Assembly (NCBI GenBank): GCA_965644315.1 | Contig: CBFFRQ010000068.1 | Span: forward strand, 1 to 64,000 | DNA: 64,000 nt | Origin: Caecitellus pseudoparvulus | Lineage: Eukaryota > Bigyra: Bicosoecida | Direction: 5' to 3' | Shown here: one piece after another, positions 19,301-27,903 of the stretch | How positions within the stretch are numbered: the stretch's first letter is position 1 | Layout of the letters: the number at the start of each line of letters is the position of its first letter | The notes under the pieces: generated by a model | What the model saw: the letters and a program-made list of their open reading frames with translations, nothing else | Told to the model about the DNA's origin: nothing | The model's database searches: none | Made by a program: the position numbers and the translations under genes

Positions 19301-21253
19301 CTTCTCTGCATACTCATAAGAGTACGACCGCATGAGTGGCGGACTGGGTGCCCTGGCCGCCTCGCTACCTGCCTCTTCCGTGTGGGCAGCAAGGGAGAGA
19401 GGTGCCACCTGCGACTCTGGCAGCGGAGATGGCAGCTCGAGGGCCACCATCCCAGGGCAAGCAACAGCACCAAGACTGGACTCGGCATGCTCCCGTGCAA
19501 TGCCCGCTGCGATTGAGGTGGTGCGCACCTCATCTGCCAGGCCAACAGACAGCTGCTGCAGCAGGCTCCACCTTGCGCCACTCGTGTCCGTCGGCAAGTC
19601 ACACAGCACAGGGTGGCCACAGGCAGCATCAAACCAAGAAACCCACTGAAACGCTTCGCCTGCCAAGTTCAGCAGCTCTCCTAGGCTACCGACTCCCATG
19701 CTCCACAGGGGCAACGTGCCGCCGCTGGTGGTGTTGTACACGACCTGCAGCAGGAAGCCATCCAAGCACCCTTGCGGGGCTGCTTCAAGGCACGCGTGCA
19801 GGTTTGCACGGAGTAGAGCCAGGCGCCACACATCAGGCGATGCAGCGCCAGCGGGGCTTGCAGCTGCGCTAGCACTGCCTTCTGTCGGGACGGGAGATGA
19901 GCAAGCCCGCACCATGGCGGCTGCCACGAGAGGCTGCGACACTGCAGGTGGAAGGAGCAGGTCGGCCAAGCTACAAGCATACGTTAACGTCCAGTCAATG
20001 CTGGCATCTGCGCGGCCAGTGGAAGGGGCGGCTGGGGCACTCTGTGTGTCCAGGCGGCTCTTGAACCGGTGCCCTGTCTTGACGAAGGACACAAAGCGCA
20101 CCTGCAGCCGGTTGCAGAGCTCAGTGGAAGGTGTTGAGCGCCTGCGCTGGGACTCCTTGCGTCGTTGCCTGCTGTGGCTCGAAGCGCTAGAGGCAGCAGG
20201 CAGCTTGGGCTGCGCTGCGTCTGCCATGCTGCGAGCCTCCCGCAAGACGTTGCTGACGGTGGTGGGGGCGCCGTCCAGCGTCAGTTGCAGCATGGGGTAG
20301 GAGTTGATCCAGGACAGCAGGGCCACAGAGGAGAGGCGTCCATCCCCGCTCATGCTTGACAGCTGTCTGACGAAGAGCGCCTCCAGTGTGCGCTTGAGCA
20401 GCGGGAAGGGGACGAAGTCCTTGTGCTTGGCCGGCACGGGGAAGTCCAGGGCGGCACTGGGGGTTTGTGCTGGGGAGGCCCTCCCCAGCACGGCCTTGCT
20501 CAGCGCAATGGCGTCCCGGACAGCAGTGAGGATGGGGCCGTCCAGTGCGGCACAGCCGGCCCACAGCGGGTCCCCTCCCCCCGTGCGCAAGATGAGCCCT
20601 GCACCCGTCTGCTCGCGGTCCATGCCGGCAGGGTTCACTTGCAGCTGTGCCAGCTGCAAAGTGAACAGGTCTGCTAGCCCGTCTGTGCCCGGCCAGGTGG
20701 GCTCGTCTCCAGACCGTGGCAGGTTGGCAAAGTGATGCTGGTACCAGGCCGGCACGGTGAGGAACGCATGCGCTGGCTGCCGGACGAGCTCATCTTGCAG
20801 GGAAACAAAGGCTCTGCCGTCCCACCTCACAGCGTCGGAGGCGGTTCGGAGCATGCCTCCCGTGGCGCCCGGCGCCAGCTCTGTCAGCGTGTCGGGCGGC
20901 AGCTCCACTGCCCCGGGCCGGCCCTGCATGGCGCACAGCAGGCCAAGCCACCTCGAGTGCAAGGCGTTCGCGTGGTCCAGGGGAATGCTGGTAGACATGT
21001 CCAACCAAGACCTGCACAGGAACTGCGCTTGGTCGACACCGATGTCCCCCGACGCGTGCGCTGCTGCCAAGTGCACGCCGAAACGCCCCGAGCTTGGCAG
21101 CGCAGGCAGCGTTTGCGGGGCATTGCGGGCAGGGCCAGCGGTCGGAGTCGCCGGTGAGGCAGATAGAATGGCAGCTGACCCTGCTCCGGCTGCAGCTGGC
21201 CGGGCATGCTGGTGTTCTGTGCCGCCCCCGCTCGGCTCCATGCTCCACCGCAA
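16322..21253 (-). CDS. Large AlbA_2/Schlafen-domain protein with PDZ-like C-terminus
   Basis: One uninterrupted frame of 1643 residues. Around residues 1195-1360 it has an AlbA_2 (Schlafen-type) domain: DIHHEFKKCGAGPRGLLLQV, then FLNAEGGTLYFGVGDDGDV with the conserved GG-x-(I/L/Y)-x-x-G-V-(D/G)-D-x-G core, and FYVRRAGSTRRL near its end. This fold binds nucleic acid or ATP and in Schlafens is linked to tRNA/RNA cleavage. Around 1480-1565 a PDZ-like module ends in PGAILMSINDVSVVDMSAKA. Near 915-965 a short helical block (LGQDLRRRGGSKHVSGKLAD) weakly resembles an OST-HTH/LOTUS fold. The N-terminal 800 residues are unassigned, with Ala/Ser/Pro-rich linkers. Start could be M1 or M5. The 3' end is 239 bp from the convergent MscS gene. 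Confidence 0.75.
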   Translation of the reverse strand: MRWSMEPSGGGTEHQHARPAAAGAGSAAILSASPATPTAGPARNAPQTLPALPSSGRFGVHLAAAHASGDIGVDQAQFLCRSWLDMSTSIPLDHANALHSRWLGLLCAMQGRPGAVELPPDTLTELAPGATGGMLRTASDAVRWDGRAFVSLQDELVRQPAHAFLTVPAWYQHHFANLPRSGDEPTWPGTDGLADLFTLQLAQLQVNPAGMDREQTGAGLILRTGGGDPLWAGCAALDGPILTAVRDAIALSKAVLGRASPAQTPSAALDFPVPAKHKDFVPFPLLKRTLEALFVRQLSSMSGDGRLSSVALLSWINSYPMLQLTLDGAPTTVSNVLREARSMADAAQPKLPAASSASSHSRQRRKESQRRRSTPSTELCNRLQVRFVSFVKTGHRFKSRLDTQSAPAAPSTGRADASIDWTLTYACSLADLLLPPAVSQPLVAAAMVRACSSPVPTEGSASAAASPAGAASPDVWRLALLRANLHACLEAAPQGCLDGFLLQVVYNTTSGGTLPLWSMGVGSLGELLNLAGEAFQWVSWFDAACGHPVLCDLPTDTSGARWSLLQQLSVGLADEVRTTSIAAGIAREHAESSLGAVACPGMVALELPSPLPESQVAPLSLAAHTEEAGSEAARAPSPPLMRSYSYEYAEKVFADAPAPPVPEAQPAMTLDAAEAQLAHVPPEVVDTWKQYLWRVYVLALALVQVKRGTGDMGACMQCKHLRQVVNDGGWRVPEQAPTAVPTETSSFRATFTNFMSWMPCLEVRRDGSAGAAVFKVLTILLPLPLLVHVASEESAVPARSRRQASVPHLQLQESLLCLSQQSQGVQDSVSVWLGVIAQRLGRQAEQAKPAPRLPLAVPASPQAPLPPHAKALSVITSAMRRLSQSQEEALQAGRSRRVTRGHPKFAALSAAKRALACGLQPGDVPLTSLGQDLRRRGGSKHVSGKLADFIHSHCQGYVEVLRGKGANKLDVWVRLVQRFPALTVRAPEYPLRRRTTGDSVRSEGTASVAGHTPILLRRSTGEVGDDFLVSVDSTAEGGGAAPDLERVTSSAGASAEPSRVEALIRKMWSEREATLQRLQSSSNVPSRKSGAGMWLGPCDVATGEPIAGFVQVTPLFVQLIAHGLAPSEGLTCEQWLRQLDLPLETLMERTGGLWVRLAPGLARDRVSGATLNLAALRALGLPEPGGPGVADRVPVSALPERHYVEGEQIGVDEDIHHEFKKCGAGPRGLLLQVGHKYIIGFLNAEGGTLYFGVGDDGDVIGCRAPRAVRDQVNLTWDNEIMRHIQPPGARELVDSPAFVPVFRRHADAAGEVLYERVADLFVVEFRVRCPQHQRVPFCHVHGTQELFYVRRAGSTRRLQTPEECAAWGFARGWQAAKAHSQAAAPAAAATHAGIGPGGVGAGALGSGSAGAGAAAAKAGASVATPSDTAGQAATAPKQRSHGPSSRAREDPTVGGSQAAGEDASTPTFHMVAVELDPSASIKLLEGSDSGYGSVESSNVLTLKRGQSHMRTSGVSIIVASVLSKSLLGGFVCPGAILMSINDVSVVDMSAKALCKALEPRQRRRLQFLSPVPGDEAPVRARTRGAQATAAATAAAADGGQVSAARTGHVGSSPTRPLTRTSGGMSSVSYTGSIPAQASRGKRV

Positions 21254-21729
21254 TCCTTGTTCACCTCGCTGAAACGCTGACAGGAGGATGCGAACCCAGC
21301 TGCCTACCTACTTGGTATACAAGCTCACATGCGCGCAACAACGCAGAGAGAAGACGTTTCCCTGTCTTGAGTAGCCATCTGACGTGTCAAACAGAACTCA
21401 CTGACAATGAGTTGAGTGAGCAGGAGGAATGTAGTTGGTGTGAGAGACGGTTTGGCGAGAAGTCCAGCCACAGTCCCAGCGCAACAGGCTGCCGCACCCT
21501 CGCGTACAGAGAGCTTGAATTCAGTCCGAAGAGCAACACAGAATACACTGGGACCCGCTCCACTGCTACGCAGACTTGCGACCTGCCACAGCAGCCAGTG
21601 CAGCTCTGGCACTTCAAGCCACCTCGGCTTTGGGCTCGCCAGCGGGCACGCAGCTCGACCGAAACCCAGGCCAAACGAGACCAAGCTTGAGAGAGGCGCC
21701 TGGCCCAGTCAGTCATCACTGAAATCCCC
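21254..21729. other. Divergent intergenic region
   Basis: About 475 bp between the minus-strand AlbA_2 gene and the plus-strand zinc-ribbon gene, so it should contain both promoters. GC content is lower than in the flanking genes. Short frames exist on both strands but none is recognisable. Confidence 0.5.
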
Positions 21730-22103
21730 ATGCGCAGCATTGATATCTTCTGCCAACGCTGCAAGACACACCTGTACAAGGTGCGTCAATGCCTCACCTC
21801 CGAATTCCGCAAACGTTGCTCCCAACACGTACCATGCCGCCCACAGTACGCCAAGGGCGGGAAAGGCGCCCTGGTCAAAGTGCAGTTGCATCGCATACAA
21901 CAAGACTTCACGTCAGTGCCTGGGCAGTGTCCAGGGTGCGGCTTGGAGTTCGGTCGGCCGTTCCTCGTCAAGGGCAAGCCGGTGAGCACGGGTCCGACTA
22001 ATTCTTGCGTGTGCACGCCACTGCCCCACCAGGCCACCCCTTACCAAATCCTCAGGCTTTGAAAGTCATTGGCGGTTCCGCTCGTGTGTTTGTGAAGAAG
22101 TGA
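21730..22103 (+). CDS. Small zinc-ribbon protein, three exons
   Basis: Exons 21730-21780, 21847-21981 and 22056-22103 with introns of 66 and 74 nt give a 77-residue protein. It starts MRSIDIFCQRCKTHLYK, continues YAKGGKGALVKVQLHRIQQD, then CPGCGLEFGRPFLVKGKP, and ends ALKVIGGSARVFVKK. The two C-x2-C knuckles with a GGKGALVK core match a conserved family of small zinc-ribbon proteins found in plants, algae and some bacteria, whose function is not known to me. Both splice junctions restore exactly the family sequence, and each intron has good GTGCG/GTGAG donors. The next gene starts only 3 nt after this stop codon. Confidence 0.8.
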
Positions 22104-22106
22104 ACC

Positions 22107-22558
22107 ATGCCTCGTCACTCACAACGGCCGCGTTTGCCGGAGGATGTCCTTGACGCTCGACTTGGCGTGTTGCGGCACACGCACTCCTGGAGGCGTGAGT
22201 TTCCCCAGCCCCCCCATGACGGTGAGCACCCACTTCCCTCACACTAGCCTGCCCGTGCGCTGCAGAGTACAGGAAGGACCGGCGGGGCCGCCGCCCGGCC
22301 CTCGCCGTGCCGCCCACCACCAGCGCCGAGTACATGGAAGCCATGTCCGAGGCGCTGGCCCACGTGGCTCTCGCTTCGCCTGACGAAACTCAGGGAAGGA
22401 ATGCTGGTAGGCGGCGCAGATCTAAGGCGAGGCCGCCCGGCCCGCCGCCTCGCCCCAAGGGTCCCCCTCCTGCCCGCACAGCCAGCGACCAATCGCCGGG
22501 CTGCGACAAACCCAGTGCCCCAACGCCTGCAGATGCGCAGCAGGAAAGTCCAGCCTAG
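22107..22558 (+). CDS. Small basic/Pro-rich hypothetical protein
   Basis: Exons 22107-22194 and 22266-22558, joined over a 71-nt intron with a perfect GTGAGT donor, give 126 residues: MPRHSQRPRLPEDVLDARLG, then LRHTHSWRQYRKDRRGRRP, an acidic/helical EYMEAMSEALAHVAL block and a Pro/Arg-rich tail. A second possible donor at 22222 would give a 44-nt intron and nine more residues, but that intron is shorter than any other here. I do not recognise the protein. Its start codon follows the zinc-ribbon stop by only 3 nt on the same strand, which leaves no room for a separate promoter. Dicistronic transcription, an overlapping transcript, or a wrong start are the possibilities. Confidence 0.5.
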
Positions 22559-22629
22559 GGCTTCAGTCAATGCAATTGCCCGGTGTGAGACTGTGTTTCA
22601 CTGTCTGACGCTCGCGTGGGGCAGCTGCC

Positions 22630-24417
22630 ATGGCGTCGGCCAGTGCCCAGCCCAGCGCGCAGCTGTCAGAGTACGCAGGCCCAGCCGTCACGGTTGTCAC
22701 TGGGGACGAGTGCGGGTTGCTGAAGCGAGTGGTGTTAACAGAGGGCATCATTGCCAAGTGGGGTGAGCAGGACCGGAGCCAGGCGGTGCTGTGCCAGGAC
22801 TGGGTGGCAGGCCCCAGTGGCACCAACTTGCTGGCAGCGGCCCACAGGTTCGTGCCTGCCGGCAGCTTGAACTGCTTGTCGGACAAGCCTTGCACGAGGC
22901 ACGCCCCTCACGCGCAGCGATGGAACAATCAAGGGGTGGGACGTGTCCACTGGCACGGCTGGCTTCGAGTTGACGGGCTTCGAGGGCAGGGCGGTGGCTG
23001 TGCGGGCCTTGGCGTGCGTGCGGAAATTGGTTGCCCGCCCATGTTCCACGCAGCACCATTCCCCGCCCACCCCGCACAGAAACAAGCTAATGACGTGCTC
23101 AGATGAAGGCCTGCTGCAGGTTTTCAATCCCTCTTCTGGCCTCTGTGCTGACTCCCAGCTGGTGGAGGTGCGACGCCCGCACTGCTCAGAATCGAACCAG
23201 ACCACTGCTCTGCATTTCCCCACCCACCTCCTGCACAGATCGACGTGGGGCAAGACGTGGAGGCCCTGCGAGCCGGCTCAGCTGCAGGGCAGGTGCACGT
23301 TGCGGGCAAGGAGCACATGCTGGCCACGTGGGACATTGGGCGGCAGGCCTGCGTGTGGCAGGGCAAGAACGTGCCCCGCAACACGCTGGACCTGCGCGTG
23401 GACTTCTGGGCGTCGGACATCACGACCCTGGCCGATTCAGCCATCACGGACATGGGCGTCAAGGCAGCCCCCACCGGCTCTGGACAGGTCATCGCCGCCT
23501 CCATGCGCAACAAGCGCGTGTACGTCTTCGACCAGCGCGCCAAGCGGCGTCCAGTGCTGGACTTGGGGCATAAGCACGCTGACTGGCCCTTCACCCGCAT
23601 CGCGAGCCGGGCAGGGGAGCCCTCCATCTGGGTGGGGGACACCGTGGGGGACGTGTACCACTTCGACCTGCGCAAGGTGGGGCAGTTGACGTCGTACTAC
23701 GGCGGCGCGGGGTCTGTCCGCGGCCTCGCGGCGCACCCCACGCTGCCCCTGCTCACTGTGGCTGGCATGGACCGCTACCTGCGTGTGTATGACACCCGCA
23801 GCCGGCGTCTGCTGAGCAAGGTGTACCTGAAGCAGCGCCTGACGACGCTGACGTTGGGGTTGGAGGCGGCAGAGGCGACGGCGAGTGACGTTGCCGTGCA
23901 ACGGCTGCAGGAAGTGGCTGACAGCATCAACGCCGGCCCCACCAAGCTGCCGTCAGAAGCCCCTCAGGCCACAGGCAAGCTGGCCGAGGCGCAGGCTGTG
24001 GACGACGCTGTGTGGGCAGCGCTGGATGCCAACGCTGAAGCGGCGGCTGCCGACGCAGCGGGGGCGGGGGAGGCGAGCGGGGACAGTGGGAGTGAGCTGG
24101 ATGCGGAGTGGGGCCTGCCAGGGGCAGCAGATGACAGTGACGGTGATAGTGCCGGTGGGGAAGGCTCCTCTGACGAGGAGGAGCAGGAGGGCGAGGAGGG
24201 CAGCCTGTCGGGGCGCCGCGGCAAGGTGCTGAGCAGCGCAGAGGCCCTCGTGGACAGTGCCGCGGCGGAGCACAGGTTGATCATCGACACCATCAAGGCG
24301 CAGAAGCGGTCTGGCAAGTCCCGGCGCAGGGTGGCCAGCGCGGCTGTCGGGCAGGCCAAGTCAGGCAAGCCGGCCGCGCCAGCCAAGCGCAGCTCCAAGC
24401 GGCGCCGGCGAACCTGA
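22630..24417 (+). CDS. WDR74: WDR74/Nsa1-like ribosome-biogenesis WD-repeat protein
   Basis: Four exons (22630-22847, 22918-23013, 23080-23167, 23239-24417; introns 70, 66 and 71 nt) encode 526 residues. Family features: TGDECGLLKRVVLT at the start, DGTIKGWDVSTG and NKLMTCSDEGLLQVF restored by splicing, RNKRVYVFDQRAKRRPVLDL, VYHFDLRKVGQLTSYYGGAG, SVRGLAAHPTLPLLTVAGMD and SKVYLKQRLTTLTL. These correspond to the seven-bladed propeller of yeast Nsa1/human WDR74, which acts in the nucleolus with the AAA-ATPase Rix7/NVL in 60S subunit maturation. The C-terminal 170 residues are an acidic Glu/Asp/Ser stretch followed by a Lys/Arg-rich end (KRSSKRRRRT), as is usual for nucleolar proteins. Confidence 0.88.
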
Positions 24418-24581
24418 CACAGCTGGCTGCACAAAGGCCGCTGCCGCGCAATTCACAAACACTCCGCATCAGGCCTGCAGTTTTTCCTTGAGACAAGGCC
24501 GGACCCAGCCCCGCCATTGCACCTGCTGAGCCGGCGCGCAGCAGCGTACCTGCCCGCTCCACACACCCAGCAAGCGTCAAC

Positions 24582-27500
24582 ATGGGCTGTGGAGGCAGCA
24601 AGCCCGCTGCGACTGTGACGCCAGCTGGCATGGGCGGCATTCCTGCAGACATCACTGAAGCAGCAGGGGAAGTTGCTCGCGTCGCCACCCGCAAGCGCCC
24701 CGAGACTGCGCTCCGCATTTTGCACTTCAATGGTGGGTGGAGAGGCACTGCCGCAAGCCGCGCCAATAACCGCTGCCGCACGGTACAGCCTGACTTTCAC
24801 CCCGCTTGCCCTCCGACACCTTCGTTGCAGATGTGTACAACGTCGAAGGTGTGTTCATGCAAGCCACTGACGGCCATGCTACGCCGCCACGGGCACTTGC
24901 GGTGTACACCAGCGTTTCCCAGTCGCTCGCGACTTGTGCCCAAACCGCCGCACCCGCCCGTCTCCCCTGCCGCGCAGACCGAGCGAATGTGCCTTTCGGA
25001 GGCGCGGGGCGCTTCTGCACGAAAGTGAAAGCCCTGCGCCCTGCACCGTCTGCTGCCTTCACTCCAGCCCTGGTGCTGTTCAGCGGCGACGCCCTGTCGC
25101 CCTCGGCCATGTCAACCGTCACGAAAGGGGAGCAGATGGTGCCCATCCTGAACGTCATTGGCGTGGACGTGGCCATGGCGGGAAACCACGACCTGGACTT
25201 TGGCGAGGATGTCCTGTCTGAGGCTGTGCAGGCCAGCTCCTTCCCGTGGCTGCTCACGAACTGCCTGCGCAAGGCAGACGCCAAGCCGCTGGGCGGCTGC
25301 ATCCCCACCCTGGTCAAGGAGTGGCATGGCTGGCGCATCGGCATCATGGGGCTCATCGAGCAGGACTGGCTGGCCACGCTGGCCACCGTGGACCCCGAGG
25401 ACGTCGTGTTCACCGACTTCATCAAGGCCGGCACCGCCGCAGCTGCCCAGCTCCGCCTGCAGGGTGTGGACATCGTCATCGCCCTCACCCACATGCGGCT
25501 GCCCAACGACCGCCGCCTCGCCGACGGTGTGCCAGGCATTGACCTCATCCTGGGCGGCCACGACCACGCCGTGGCTGCCGAGATGCTGGGCGGCGTGCCC
25601 CTCGTCAAGTCGGGCACCGACTTCGAGAACCTGACGGAGATCAGCGTCATGCTGCGCGAGCGCCCCACCGCCGAGGGCGACCCTGCGCCGCCAGATGTCG
25701 CGGAGAAGGCCACACGGGGTGCAGATGGGCAGGTGGAGCTGGAGGGTGAATTCCACGCCCGGCGCGTGCGGGTGACGACGTCCCTGAAGCACCTCTCGGC
25801 AAGCGACGCGCCCGACCCTGAGGTGGAGGAGATCGTGGAGAGGTATGGGCACGACGTCATCGCCAAGTTGGACGCCGTGCTGGGCACGACGCGCACGACG
25901 CTGGACGGGCGCTTCTCCCGCATCCGCACCAAGGAAACAGCCGTGGGCAACCTCGTCGCCGACCTCATGCGAGCCGCAGTGCGCGCCGACATCACCATCC
26001 TGAACTCGGGCACCCTGCGCTCCGACAGCGTCGTCAAGCCCGGCGACGTCACCATGCGGGACCTGCAGAAGCTGCTGCCCATGGCCAGCCCCGTGTGCAA
26101 GCTGCGCCTGACCGGCGCGCAGGTCCTCGCAGCGCTGGAGAACGCCGTCAGCGCCTACCCCAAGTTGGAGGGGCGCTTCGCCCAGGTGTCTGGCGTCAAG
26201 TTCGAGTTCGATGCCACAAAGCCTGCTGGCTCCCGCGTCGTCCCAGGCTCCGTGCAGGTGGTGCGTGAGGGGGGCCTGTCGGCATCTGCTGTCAATAAGG
26301 CGGGCGAGATGCTGTCCCCAGGCCTGGCCAGCCCTGCCGTGGCACTGGAGGAGCTGAACTTGGAGGCAGAGTACACCGTGGCGGTGCAGCAGTACCTGAC
26401 TCTGGGCCGTGACGGCTTCGACATGCTCAAGCCGGCAGGCGACAACCTGCTGGTGGACCACGAGACGGGCCCCCTCCTGCCCATCCTCCTGGCCAACCAC
26501 TTCAGGGCGCTGCAGGTGCTGAATGCCATAACTGACCAGCAAGCCGGTGAGGCAGAGCGGCACGGCGCGGCCAAGCTGCTTGCCCGGCTGGGCGGTCGTG
26601 GCGCACCCGCCACTGCAGGCGTGGAGTACGCCATCGCCCCCCGAGTGGAGGGCCGCATCACCGTCGCCAAGGGCGCCATGGTGTACGAAGATGAAGAGGT
26701 GTGGGAGAAGCAGGCTCGCCTGCGCCTGCTGCGCCAGATGAAGGCAGAGGGGGCCGCTGCCGCCGATGCCGCAGGCGCCGCAGCAACCAAGGCCTCCTCC
26801 ACCTCCGCTGGCACGCGCCTGTCCTCTGGCGTGCGCCTGGCTGCGGTTGGGACGGCTTTCTCCGATGAGTGCGACGAGGACGACCACGCCGCACTGGATG
26901 CAGCGTTGGCGGCGGAGGCGGCTGCAGCGGATGCGGCGGATGCCGCGCAGGACAAGGCCAGCGACATTGCCGCTGCTGCAGTGGCCGATGTGGAGCGCAA
27001 GGCGGTGGACGACGTGCAAGAGGATGAGTTGATGGACATGTTCGCGCAAGCTGACGCGGCAGCGGGTGCTTCCCTTGCCAAGGGCAAATCCGCCAAGGCC
27101 GACGCGGAGGAGGAAGCTGCAGCTGTGCGCATCCAGGCTGCCGCGCGAGGCAAGGCTGCTCGGGAGCAGGTGCAGAGCATGAAGGCTTCTGCAGCGGACG
27201 CCGCTACCCAGCGCAAGCGCGATGCCCAGGCAGCTGCCTCAGAAGGGAAGGAAGCCGCGCGCTCCGCGGTGTCTGAGCGCAAGGAAGCTGCCGAGGCATC
27301 CGCCTCTGAGCACAAAGAGAGCGCTGAGGCCGCCATTGCGGAGCGCAAGGCGAAGGCTGCCGCAGCGGCAGACTCTGCCAAGTCCGCCAAGGCCGACGCG
27401 GAGGAGGAAGCTGCAGCTGTGCGCATCCAGGCTGCCGCGCGAGGCAAGGCTGCTCGGGGACGGGTACAAGGCATGAGGGCGGGCGCTGGTGCTGCCGCTA

Positions 27501-27622
27501 CAGCCGGCAAGGCTGGTGCACAGGAGGAGGCTGCTGCCATTCGGATCCAGGCCGCTGCCCGTGGGCGAGCTGCTCGATCCACTGTCGCCAGCATGAAGGG
27601 GGCATGGACTTCCTCGCAGTGA
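24582..27622 (+). CDS. 5'-nucleotidase-family metallophosphatase, N-myristoylated, with IQ motifs
   Basis: Exons 24582-24732, 24831-24848 (only 18 nt) and 24978-27622 give 937 residues. The N-terminus MGCGGSKP has Gly2, Cys3 and a downstream Ser, the pattern for myristoylation plus palmitoylation, so it is probably held on the inner face of a membrane rather than secreted. Splicing yields LRILHFNDVYNVEDRANVPF with the metal-binding HFND. GDALSPS, MAGNHDLDFG and LGGHDH complete the metallophosphoesterase sites. Residues about 375-540 are the 5'-nucleotidase C-terminal domain (LNSGTLRSDSVV). The last 280 residues are Ala/Lys/Glu-rich helix with three IQ motifs (IQAAARGKAAR at about 770 and 868, IQAAARGRAAR at about 909), suggesting calmodulin binding. 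Closest known relatives are bacterial UshA and eukaryotic 5'-nucleotidases; substrate unknown. Confidence 0.85.
27089..27458 (+). repeat. Perfect 76-bp direct repeat inside the nucleotidase gene
   Basis: The segments 27089-27164 and 27383-27458 read identically (starting TCCGCCAAGGCCGACGCGGA and ending GGCTGCTCGGG), 294 bp apart, which is a whole number of codons. Each copy encodes SAKADAEEEAAAVRIQAAAR and the rest of an IQ motif. A third, diverged copy of the IQ part lies near 27530-27580. The identity at third codon positions indicates a recent duplication or gene conversion. Confidence 0.85.
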
Positions 27623-27903
27623 CGTTCATGCGGGGCAATGCATGCCGTTGTGGTCGTTCTTCGCGCATTTCGTCGCCTGCGTCAAAGTGACCTCTGCAAG
27701 TTCAGGAAAAGTTACCGAGCAAGCAAAGTCTGGGCACGCCCGAGACCGAACCTTCAACTCCTCATGCCGCCGTGCGCAAGTGCTCGAAAGCGACAAAAAA
27801 GTCACCCAACCAAAGACAGTATGCATGCTTGACATACCCTGCACATGCCATTGCCTTCGTGCAGCGCCAAGGCACGTTTAGGGGGGCTTCAGAACCAGCC
27901 GCC

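Noticed and set aside
24727-27594. Long antisense frames opposite the nucleotidase gene (457, 645 and 479 residues)
   Set aside because: They lie on the opposite strand of a well-supported gene, have no family motifs and reflect the scarcity of stop codons in GC-rich antisense frames.
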